A DNA stretch of 9,752 bases from an uncultured Bacilli bacterium. GTDB taxonomy: Bacteria; Bacillota_I; Bacilli_A; RF39; UBA660. This document shows positions 1-5,354 of this stretch, piece by piece. Positions within the stretch are counted from its first letter, which is position 1. Each line of letters begins with the position of its first letter. The position numbers and the translations under genes are program-made. The notes below the pieces were generated by a model. The model ran no database searches. It saw nothing but the letters and a program-made list of their open reading frames with translations, and was not told where the DNA came from. The stretch spans positions 1 to 9,752 of the forward strand of contig CALVWH010000034.1 in NCBI GenBank assembly GCA_944364705.1. Reading direction: 5' to 3'.

Positions 1-465
1 TCTTAAACTTGATTTAATTTTTTTAGAAATATCTTTTGCATACATATCATTCATGATTGCTTTAAAAGGTGCTATATCATTATTAGAATTATCTAAATAA
101 GTATCAATATTATCAGTAACGGCAATATATCTAACATCATGAGATGGAAAAAACTTTTCAATCAATTCTCCAGTTCCAATATAGTCTCTTCCAAGTCTAG
201 ACATATCTTTGGTAATCACCATATTAAGTTTACCTTTCAAGATATCATCGATCATTCTTTTAAACTCTGGTCTATCAAAATTTGTACCACTATATCCATC
301 ATCACTATAAATATCATAGACTTTTAAATTATTTTCTTTCGCATATTGAAGTAATAAACTCTTTTCATTTGTAATACTTTCACTTTCATATCCTTTATCA
401 TCATCTTCACGAGATAATCTTATGTAAAGTCCAACCTTGTATATTTTATTGATACTCTCTAACAA
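1..465 (-). CDS. Large serine recombinase, N-terminal part (3' end outside window)
   Basis: Only the first 155 residues are present. They form the serine resolvase/invertase catalytic domain used by integrases of Bacillota conjugative elements and prophages to cut and join att sites. Seen: the YIRLSRED start motif with candidate nucleophile Ser18 and Arg16; DGYSGTNFDRP at 56-66; the arginine motif ITKDMSRLGRDYIGTG near 84-99; and a NDIAPFKAIMNDMYAKDIS segment near 128-146 leading into the missing DNA-binding domains. The start is TTG at 465-463. A GGAGG lies six bases upstream, and an in-frame TAA lies two codons upstream, so no earlier start is possible. The start overlaps the stop of the 55-residue gene before it (TTGTTAG), which suggests translational coupling. 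The family is clear; whether this is an ICE, a transposon or a prophage cannot be told from this end. Confidence 0.93.
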   Translation of the reverse strand, partial: MLESINKIYKVGLYIRLSREDDDKGYESESITNEKSLLLQYAKENNLKVYDIYSDDGYSGTNFDRPEFKRMIDDILKGKLNMVITKDMSRLGRDYIGTGELIEKFFPSHDVRYIAVTDNIDTYLDNSNNDIAPFKAIMNDMYAKDISKKIKSSLR

Positions 466-626
466 TTCTTACCTCCATCTAAAGATAAATAGGTATGTGA
501 TGATGGTACATTATTTTTGTAAATCATTTGAAGATATTTTTTTAATTCTTTATCTAAAACGTCTATTAAGATATCATTTATATCTTTTTTTTCATTAAAT
601 ATATAGTTAATTTTATATTTATCCAT
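459..626 (-). CDS. Small 55-residue protein coupled to the recombinase
   Basis: I do not recognise a named family. The protein begins MDKYKINYIFNEKKD, followed by a predicted amphipathic helix (INDILIDVLDKELKKYLQMIY), and ends SLDGGKNC. It has no signal peptide and no membrane segment. The ATG is preceded by GAGGTG eight to nine bases upstream, a good ribosome binding site. The TAG stop overlaps the TTG start of the recombinase by seven bases, so the two are almost certainly co-transcribed and translationally coupled. Short genes just ahead of serine recombinases are common in mobile elements of Bacillota; some act as directionality or accessory factors, but nothing in the sequence shows that here. 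Reality as a gene is supported by the RBS, the intact frame and the overlap. Confidence 0.72.
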   Translation of the reverse strand: MDKYKINYIFNEKKDINDILIDVLDKELKKYLQMIYKNNVPSSHTYLSLDGGKNC

Positions 627-665
627 AACTTTCGCACCTCATTTAAATTTATGGATAAACAATTA

Positions 666-684
666 ATTTTAGTAATACTAAAAT
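666..684. promoter_or_regulatory. Proximal palindromic operator candidate of recombinase operon
   Basis: This is a perfect 19-base palindrome around one central base: ATTTTAGTA-A-TACTAAAAT. It lies about 40 bases upstream of the ATG of the 55-residue gene and just downstream of a possible -10 (TATTAT on the minus strand, 687-692), so it would cover the transcription start. A second copy is centred 42 bases upstream (see 709-725). Paired palindromes of this size are typical of dimeric HTH repressor operators in mobile elements. The repressor itself is not in the window. An alternative is a recombination or accessory site for the recombinase. Confidence 0.55.
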
Positions 685-686
685 GC

Positions 687-716
687 ATAATATTTAAATT
701 ACACATATATTTAGTA
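687..716 (-). promoter_or_regulatory. Possible promoter of the small gene/recombinase operon
   Basis: On the minus strand TACTAA (716-711) is followed after 18 bases by TATTAT (692-687). The -35 match is poor, so this is a weak candidate chosen mainly because it sits between the two palindromes and fits a repressed promoter. Confidence 0.3.
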
Positions 717-725
717 TTACTGATA
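709..725. promoter_or_regulatory. Distal imperfect copy of the operator palindrome
   Basis: ATTTAGTA-T-TACTGATA repeats the core TAGTA-N-TACT of the perfect palindrome at 666-684, with changes in the outer right arm. The centres (675 and 717) are 42 bases apart, four turns of B-DNA, so a protein bound at both would sit on the same face of the helix. It overlaps the possible -35 of the recombinase operon. Confidence 0.5.
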
Positions 726-751
726 AGATCACCTCTTTATAAATTATTCTT

Positions 752-851
752 TTAAATTTCATATACATCGTCTTCTTTTATGCGGCATGCTAACTCATAA
801 ATTAATATTTTTCAAATCGTATATTAAACGATTTACTAATTCAGACTTATT
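752..851 (-). pseudogene. Possible decayed small coding sequence, one frameshift
   Basis: This lies in the gene-free stretch 627-950. One frame (851-798) reads NKSELVNRLIYDLKNINL and stops at TGA. The -1 frame takes over at 799 and reads YELACRIKEDDVYEI before TAA at 754-752. Removing one T near 800 would join them into one sensible peptide of about 32 residues. No start codon or RBS was found, so this could be a remnant of a small element gene or chance. The rest of the 325-base gap holds the operators, the inverted repeat at 814-834 and the fic terminator. Confidence 0.2.
814..834. repeat. Inverted repeat, 7-base arms
   Basis: AAATCGT (814-820) and ACGATTT (828-834) are perfect inverted arms around a 7-base AT spacer. 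There is no T-tract on either side, so this is not a terminator. It may be a protein-binding site or a chance hairpin in the recombinase upstream region. Confidence 0.35.
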
Positions 852-905
852 CTAATTATTTTTTATTAATGAAACGTTTAAACAACTCCTTTATTCCATT
901 TATAC

Positions 906-942
906 AAAAAAAAACATCCTACTTTTTATATTTGGTAAGATG
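906..942 (-). terminator. Intrinsic terminator after fic
   Basis: On the minus strand CATCTTAC (942-935) pairs with GTAGGATG (922-915) with one U-G pair, and is followed directly by nine T (914-906). It begins nine bases after the fic stop and closes the GNAT-fic operon. Confidence 0.8.
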
Positions 943-950
943 CTTATTTT

Positions 951-1703
951 TTAATTGTTTTCTTCTATTTCAAAATCCAATAATTCTTCACACATTTTTT
1001 CATATACATCTTGTTCGTGACCGATCGTATCCATTAAGAACATTTTATCATTTTCATATTCTTTTAAACCTCTCATATAATAAGGTTTATCATCATCTAA
1101 TACAATAAACGGCATAAGGTTATTTCTTAAGCATTCTTTAAACATTATAATTCTACCAACACGACCATTTCCATCTCCAAATGGATGGATTCGTTCAAAT
1201 CTAAAATGAAAATCAACAATATCTTCTAAAGTAATATCTGTTTTAGAATTATATTCACTTAATAATTCTTCGATTTCTTTTTCAACATCTTCTGGTGCCG
1301 TAGTATTAATAACATTGACTACACCTATTATATTAGGAACTATTTTAAATCCACCCACATTATATCTAGGATTATCTTCATCACTTGTGTTTCTCTTTAA
1401 TATTTTATTCATTTCAATGATCATCTCTTTCGTTAACAATTCATCGACATGATCTAACATATAATCAAATAATTTAAAGTGATTTTTAGATTCCATTAAA
1501 TCATCTAATTTAATTAAATTATCACTTTTCGGAATAAAAGAAGAGGTATCAAATATTGCTTCCGTTTGTTCACTTGTTAATCTACTACCTTCAATTTTAT
1601 TGGAATTATAAGCAAAATTAACTTGTGAATAATGATATATATTTCCTTTAAATTTAGATTCTTTTTGTTTAATTAATTCATTTTTAATTTTCTTTATATC
1701 CAT
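951..1703 (-). CDS. Fic family protein, class II (probable AMP transferase)
   Basis: 250 residues. Fic enzymes transfer AMP (or another nucleotide part) from NTPs to hydroxyl side chains of target proteins. The full active motif is present at 173-184, HPFGDGNGRVGR, with catalytic His173, the metal-binding Asp177 and both arginines, so the enzyme should be active. An N-terminal inhibitory motif of the S/TxxxE-G/N form is seen as SNKIEG (34-39), with Glu38 positioned to block ATP; this defines a class II, self-inhibited Fic needing no separate antitoxin. The ATG at 1703 is preferred. An in-frame TTG at 1721 would add six residues but has no RBS, whereas GAAAGTGAG lies about seven bases before the ATG. 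It lies 31 bases after the GNAT stop, in one operon with a terminator downstream. The target protein cannot be inferred. No C-terminal winged-helix domain is present. Confidence 0.92.
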   Translation of the reverse strand: MDIKKIKNELIKQKESKFKGNIYHYSQVNFAYNSNKIEGSRLTSEQTEAIFDTSSFIPKSDNLIKLDDLMESKNHFKLFDYMLDHVDELLTKEMIIEMNKILKRNTSDEDNPRYNVGGFKIVPNIIGVVNVINTTAPEDVEKEIEELLSEYNSKTDITLEDIVDFHFRFERIHPFGDGNGRVGRIIMFKECLRNNLMPFIVLDDDKPYYMRGLKEYENDKMFLMDTIGHEQDVYEKMCEELLDFEIEENN

Positions 1704-1734
1704 AAAAACACTCACTTTCAAATATTAATTTTAA

Positions 1735-2601
1735 TTATTTTAAATATTCCATATAATACCTAGTACCAGTTTCTTCTTTTATTCTAAAACCTAATTTATT
1801 ATATAGTTTAATTGCCTTTACATTATCTTTATATACCCATAGATATATATTACTATTTGTATTGGCAATAATATCTTTTATAATATTCGTTCCTACCCCC
1901 TTATTTCTATATTGTTCTTCTATAAAAATTTCATCTAATAATAAATCATTTCCGTTTTTTGTTATCAAAATACTTCCAACTATACCGTTATTTAAAATAA
2001 TATTTTTATATTTTAAAATCTGATTTGGTATAGTTTTATTGATATAATTGTTTATTTTTGTGATTTCCTTTTTATCTAAATCTTTTGCATACTCAAATAT
2101 AGTATTTAATTTATATTTTTTTATTCTTTCTATATCGTTTATAGAAGCATTTTCCAATTTATATTTTTTATAACACATATAAAATTTTAATTTATCTTCT
2201 TGTTCTACAATAAATCCGATATTTTTATACAAGTTAACAGCAACTTTGTTTTCTTTTAATACATTAATGAATATCTCGTAATCACCAAGCAAATATATTT
2301 CTTTTATTATTTCGTTTATTAATTTTGTTGCAATTCCTTTCTTTCTATAATTTTTATCTATATATAATCCATCAAGCAAATATTTAGCATCTTTCTTTTT
2401 AGCAAATATATATCCTATTGGTTTATTTTCTTTTTTATATAAAAGAAGAATATTTTGATTATGAATCATATGTATAAAATAATCTTTGACAACAAATTTT
2501 TCATCTATAGTATTATCATATTTTCTTTCATCTTGAATTAATAAGGTCAAAAAATTATCACATATTTTACAATCATCATAACTATTTACTTTTATAATCA
2601 T
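1735..2601 (-). CDS. Tandem GNAT-family N-acetyltransferase
   Basis: 288 residues with two consecutive GNAT folds, each predicted to bind acetyl-CoA. The first (about 1-145) has the pyrophosphate-loop motif YRKKGIAT at 85-92 and the C-terminal LKENKVAVNLYKNIGF at 115-130. The second (about 150-288) has YRNKGVGT at 231-238 and VYKDNVKAIKLYNKLGF at 256-272. Both halves keep the complete motif, so this is a duplication or fusion with neither half obviously dead. The substrate is unknown; GNATs acetylate amines of small molecules, antibiotics or proteins. The start ATG has GGGGTG eight bases upstream, and an extended -10 promoter lies about 50 bases upstream. Codon use is extremely AT-rich (about 19% GC in sampled lines, with many Lys, Asn and Ile), unlike gpr next door, which suggests acquired DNA. 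Fic follows in the same operon. Confidence 0.88.
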   Translation of the reverse strand: MIIKVNSYDDCKICDNFLTLLIQDERKYDNTIDEKFVVKDYFIHMIHNQNILLLYKKENKPIGYIFAKKKDAKYLLDGLYIDKNYRKKGIATKLINEIIKEIYLLGDYEIFINVLKENKVAVNLYKNIGFIVEQEDKLKFYMCYKKYKLENASINDIERIKKYKLNTIFEYAKDLDKKEITKINNYINKTIPNQILKYKNIILNNGIVGSILITKNGNDLLLDEIFIEEQYRNKGVGTNIIKDIIANTNSNIYLWVYKDNVKAIKLYNKLGFRIKEETGTRYYMEYLK

Positions 2602-2648
2602 TTAATGTTCACCCCTTTTTACAGGATTTATTTAGTTGTTATATATCA

Positions 2649-2657
2649 ATTATACCA
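2649..2657 (-). promoter_or_regulatory. Extended -10 promoter of the GNAT-fic operon
   Basis: TGGTATAAT on the minus strand is a perfect -10 with an extended TGn element. The hexamer 17 bases upstream is ATAAGA, a poor -35, which is common for extended -10 promoters. The start site would fall near 2642, giving a leader of about 40 bases. Confidence 0.6.
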
Positions 2658-2660
2658 TAT

Positions 2661-2686
2661 AAAAAGACATTTCTTATCAAAATGCC
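2661..2686 (-). terminator. Terminator of the gpr/coat-protein operon
   Basis: On the minus strand GGCATTT (2686-2680) pairs with AAATGTC (2672-2666) with one G-U pair around a 7-base loop, and is followed by TTTTT (2665-2661). It lies about 50 bases after the stop of the small coat-like gene and marks the boundary between core and accessory DNA. Confidence 0.65.
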
Positions 2687-2737
2687 CTTAAATCTATACT
2701 TATTTATCCCTTAAATATTCTGGTCTATCATAAATTA

Positions 2738-2890
2738 TCACTCTTGTGGTACTTCATGATAACATTCTTGTTCAATACATTTGGTAATTGTTGGTTCAAT
2801 CACTTGATTTTCCATTACCATATTATTTGGTCTATGACATCCACATCCCATAAAATTTTGTTTACAATGACAACATTTTCTTCCAAACAT
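2738..2890 (-). CDS. Small cysteine-rich protein, CotD-like spore coat candidate
   Basis: 50 residues beginning MFGRKCCHCKQ and containing GCGCHRPNN, with seven Cys in total, and a C-terminal part IEPTITKCIEQECYHEVPQE. The EPT-x-C-(V/I)E-x(2)-YHEVP pattern resembles CotD-family inner coat proteins of spore formers, but I name this from memory of the pattern only. The start is set by a strong GGAGG six bases before the ATG. An upstream in-frame ATG (2929) with GGAG is a possible longer form adding MIKVDRRIY-type residues. It follows the gpr stop by 61 bases and ends at the shared terminator, so it is co-transcribed with a spore gene, which fits a forespore or coat role. It is shorter than usual CotD proteins; see the finding on its 3' end. 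Confidence 0.6.
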   Translation of the reverse strand: MFGRKCCHCKQNFMGCGCHRPNNMVMENQVIEPTITKCIEQECYHEVPQE

Positions 2891-2951
2891 ATAAATCCTC
2901 CTATCTACTTTTATCATATGAGGATCTCCTATTTTTGCATATGTATTCGCC

Positions 2952-3977
2952 TTATTCATAGTTTTTATGTAAAACTTTATTAATTCCTTCACCAATTAAT
3001 TTTGAAAGTTTAGAAACAACAAAATCAATTTCTTTTGGAGTTACCATAAAATTATAATCAATTGGAGTTAAAACATCTTTGATTAAACTACGAAGTTCTT
3101 CTTCTTCCAAACCACCAAGTAAACCAAGTAACATCTTTTTTTCTTCTTTTTCTAAATCTTCTGCTTTTTCCAAATAATTTTCCATTTTTACTTTTAATTT
3201 ATTCGATGGATGATTCATTGTTTTTTTAGAATAACTAAAATATTGATATAAATAAAAAATCGTATTCGTTACAATCGTAGCAGCATCCACAACGGTAGGA
3301 ATTCCAATCGCAATTACAGGAACCTTTAAACTTTCTTTGCTAATTTCTTTCCGATCATTTCCAATTCCACTTCCTGGATGAATTCCAGTATCCGTAATTT
3401 GGATCGTTTTATTTACTCTTTGAATCGAAGAGCTTGCTAAAGCATCAATCACTAAAATAAAATCTGGATGGATTAATTCTACCACTTTTGCAATTCGATC
3501 AGCAGTCTCAATCCCACTGCTTCCAAAAACCCCTGGTTTTAAAACAGAAGTTTCCCGGTACCCTTCTCCATTTTGATGGAAAAAAAAGAGTGGTCTTGTT
3601 ACTAAAACAAAATCTAATGCTTTTGGTCCTAAAGAATCTGGAGTACTTTGTTCATTGCCAAGACCTACAATCAAAAATTTTGAATCTTTTTGAATTTTAT
3701 TTTTCTTTAAAATTCGTTTTAAATATTTTTCAAAAACTTGAGAGACTTTTTTATAATTATCTTTATCCGTTACATCATCAAATTCAATCGTAATATAATT
3801 TCCTTCTTTTTTCTTTAAAGCACTTGCTCCATCTTTTTCTAAAATCACTTCATTTACTTTGATATCCTCTTCCATAATGACAACATTTTTAAACCCTTGA
3901 CTCTCTTTATTTTCTAAAATCTCCGTAATTAAATCCGTTCTGATTGGATACTTTCCTAAATCCACCATATGTTTCAT
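2952..3977 (-). CDS. gpr: Germination protease GPR (spore endopeptidase, peptidase family A25)
   Basis: 341 residues. GPR is made as a zymogen in the forespore and, on germination, degrades the small acid-soluble proteins (SASP) that protect spore DNA. The match to the family is strong throughout: YPIRTDL at 10-16 (propeptide-cleavage region), FLIVGLGN at 101-108, STPDSLGP at 111-118 with conserved Asp114, GIETADR near 155-161, IDALA at 177-181, ITDTGIHPGSG at 194-204 with conserved Asp196, VPVIAIGIPTVVDA at 219-232 and NFMVTPKEID at 309-318. The length is close to that of the Bacillus proteins (about 370). The start ATG follows AGGGTGAT. It is divergent from rpsT, the gene that also neighbours gpr in Bacillus, and is followed by the coat-like gene. 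In Bacillus it is under forespore sigma factors; only a weak match to such a promoter is seen here. It is the clearest evidence that the organism sporulates. Confidence 0.97.
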   Translation of the reverse strand: MKHMVDLGKYPIRTDLITEILENKESQGFKNVVIMEEDIKVNEVILEKDGASALKKKEGNYITIEFDDVTDKDNYKKVSQVFEKYLKRILKKNKIQKDSKFLIVGLGNEQSTPDSLGPKALDFVLVTRPLFFFHQNGEGYRETSVLKPGVFGSSGIETADRIAKVVELIHPDFILVIDALASSSIQRVNKTIQITDTGIHPGSGIGNDRKEISKESLKVPVIAIGIPTVVDAATIVTNTIFYLYQYFSYSKKTMNHPSNKLKVKMENYLEKAEDLEKEEKKMLLGLLGGLEEEELRSLIKDVLTPIDYNFMVTPKEIDFVVSKLSKLIGEGINKVLHKNYE

Positions 3978-4019
3978 AAAATCACCCTATATTTATTTTG
4001 TTAAAAAATAATCTTTTTA

Positions 4020-4048
4020 TTGCTTTTTTCTTTGAAATTTGTTAAAAT
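4020..4048 (+). promoter_or_regulatory. rpsT promoter
   Basis: TTGCTT (4020-4025), a 17-base spacer and TAAAAT (4043-4048) form a reasonable sigma-A type promoter. The start would be near 4055, leaving a leader of about 26 bases carrying GGAGGTGA. Confidence 0.55.
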
Positions 4049-4080
4049 AAGGTTATCGAATGCCTTTGGAGGTGAGAGAA

Positions 4081-4344
4081 ATGGCAAATATGAAAAACGC
4101 AAAAAAGAAAATTAAGACAATTGCTAAAGAAAAAGAATTAAATAACGTTTATCGTTCAAGTATGCGTACAGCAATGAGAAACGTAGAAAAAGCAGTTGCT
4201 TCTAATGATAAAGAAAAAGCAAAAGATGCCTTAGCAACCGCAATTAAAAGAATTGATAAAGCTGGTTCAAAAGGAATTGTTCATAAAAATTTTGTTGCAC
4301 GTAACAAATCAAGACTTACAAAAAAAATTAATGAAATGGAGTAA
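4081..4344 (+). CDS. rpsT: 30S ribosomal protein S20
   Basis: 87 residues, the usual length. S20 is a primary binder of 16S rRNA in the body of the small subunit. It begins MANMKNAKKKIKTIAKEKELN and has the long basic helices and the motif AIKRIDKAGSKGIVHKNFVARNKSRLTKKI typical of the family. The ATG at 4081 is chosen because GGAGGTGA lies eight bases upstream. An in-frame ATG at 4060 would add a peptide encoded by the RBS itself. Its own promoter and terminator make it monocistronic. Divergent from gpr, matching the known neighbourhood. Confidence 0.97.
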   Translation: MANMKNAKKKIKTIAKEKELNNVYRSSMRTAMRNVEKAVASNDKEKAKDALATAIKRIDKAGSKGIVHKNFVARNKSRLTKKINEME

Positions 4345-4363
4345 TTTTACTTCTTTTTTTTTT
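4338..4363 (+). terminator. rpsT terminator overlapping its stop codon
   Basis: GGAGTA (4338-4343) pairs with TACTTC (4348-4353) with one G-U pair and an AUUU loop, followed by ten T (4354-4363). The TAA stop lies across the end of the 5' arm and the loop. The stem is short, so some read-through into the next gene is possible. Confidence 0.6.
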
Positions 4364-4373
4364 ACATTTACGT

Positions 4374-4379
4374 TATAAT
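4374..4379 (+). promoter_or_regulatory. -10 element for the transglutaminase-like gene
   Basis: TATAAT lies 15 bases before the start ATG, so transcription would begin within or just before the ribosome binding site. The -35 position falls in the T-tract of the rpsT terminator (TTCTTT), a poor match. This may therefore be a weak promoter, or the gene may depend on rpsT read-through. Confidence 0.35.
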
Positions 4380-4394
4380 AAAGTTGGTGATGCT

Positions 4395-5330
4395 ATGAAA
4401 AAGGTTCTGAAAACAATTGTTAGCTTATGTTTGATCGGTATTTTACTTTATGTAGTATTTCACAGAGAACAAGTACTAAAATTTTTTGTTGTTAATTTTG
4501 ATTATAAAAAACAAGCATTTTCTCAAGAAGCAAACGAATATAAAAAAGACTTATCCATTTCTTTTGTACAAGAAACCGATAACTTTTTTCCAAGAAATAA
4601 ACAAGATATTTTAAATATCTTCTACACATCCTTAAACAATGGCGTTGACGAATTTACGTATTATTGTATTGATGAATATTATCCAAATTGCCAACAAGAA
4701 AGTAAAGAAATCATGAACGATAGTGAAACACTTTCTATTGTTAATAACTTAGTTCATCCTTACAATAGTTATAAAAATTTAACGTTTGAAATTAACAGCC
4801 TTGGAAAAATCAAAATTATCGTCGACAAACAATATACCGAAAAAAATATCCAAGAATTAAATCAAAAAGTTGATGAAATTTTAAAATCAGAAATTACAGA
4901 TACTATGTCTTTAGAAGAAAAAATCAAAAAAATTCATGATTATATTATCAACCATAGTGTATACGATAAAGAAAAAGCAGATGCGATGGAAAATAATAAC
5001 CAAACGCAAACAACCTATGAATCTGATACTGCTATGGGAGTTTTATTCCATGGATACGGAATTTGTAGTGGATTTAGTGATGCGATGGAATTATTCTTAT
5101 TTCGATTTGGTGTAGAAAACTATAAAATCAGTAGCCCTACTCACATTTGGAATCTTGTTCATATGGAAGACGGTTGGCGACATTTAGATCTAACTTGGGA
5201 TAATCCAATTGTAAATACAGGGGAAAAATTATTACTTCATGACTTTTTCTTAATTGATACAAAATCCTTAAAAGACTTAAATACTTCTCATCATAACTAT
5301 CCAGAAAATATTTATCAAGAAGCAAAATAA
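4395..5330 (+). CDS. Membrane-anchored transglutaminase-like superfamily protein
   Basis: 311 residues. The N-terminus (MKKVLKTIVSLCLIGILLYVVF) is a basic stretch plus one hydrophobic helix at about 5-22, a signal anchor or uncleaved signal, placing the rest outside the membrane. The C-terminal half carries a transglutaminase-like cysteine protease core: helix SLEEKIKKIHDYIINH (172-187), GYGICSGFSDAM with Cys224, THIWNLV with His250 and WRHLDLTWDN with Asp265, a complete Cys-His-Asp triad. Residues 25-165 match nothing I recognise. Such proteins in Bacillota act as peptidases or cross-linkers of surface proteins or cell wall, but the substrate is unknown. The RBS is GGTGATGCT-ATG. It follows rpsT by 50 bases and ends at a bidirectional terminator shared with the kinase gene. 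Confidence 0.85.
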   Translation: MKKVLKTIVSLCLIGILLYVVFHREQVLKFFVVNFDYKKQAFSQEANEYKKDLSISFVQETDNFFPRNKQDILNIFYTSLNNGVDEFTYYCIDEYYPNCQQESKEIMNDSETLSIVNNLVHPYNSYKNLTFEINSLGKIKIIVDKQYTEKNIQELNQKVDEILKSEITDTMSLEEKIKKIHDYIINHSVYDKEKADAMENNNQTQTTYESDTAMGVLFHGYGICSGFSDAMELFLFRFGVENYKISSPTHIWNLVHMEDGWRHLDLTWDNPIVNTGEKLLLHDFFLIDTKSLKDLNTSHHNYPENIYQEAK

Positions 5331-5354
5331 AGGACGACCATTTTATCGTCCTTT
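5329..5354. terminator. Bidirectional terminator between converging genes
   Basis: AAAGGACGA (5329-5337) and TCGTCCTTT (5346-5354) form a 9-base-pair stem with an 8-base loop. T-rich sequence follows on both strands, so it serves the transglutaminase-like gene rightward and the kinase gene leftward. It includes the last base of both reading frames' stop codon regions. Confidence 0.85.

Noticed and set aside
139..327. Plus-strand open frame opposite the recombinase
   Set aside because: It is antisense to a clear recombinase catalytic domain, with no RBS or family signal.
641..699. Two ATTTAAAT palindromes 51 bases apart
   Set aside because: They are fully AT and expected often in this composition.
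2730..2745. Programmed frameshift in the coat-like gene
   Set aside because: No slippery heptamer or downstream structure is seen.
2738..2995. Longer 85-residue form of the coat-like gene overlapping the end of gpr
   Set aside because: The strong GGAGG-ATG at 2890 and the Cys-rich start favour the short form; the extension is gpr 3' sequence in another frame.
3488..3793. Plus-strand open frame opposite gpr
   Set aside because: It is a shadow of a highly conserved gene; its composition reflects the gpr reverse complement.
3985..4030. Forespore sigma (sigma-G/F type) promoter for gpr: CAATA, 17 bases, CAAAATA on the minus strand
   Set aside because: It is a partial match in AT-rich DNA and would place the start at the RBS; expected biologically but not supported enough to list.
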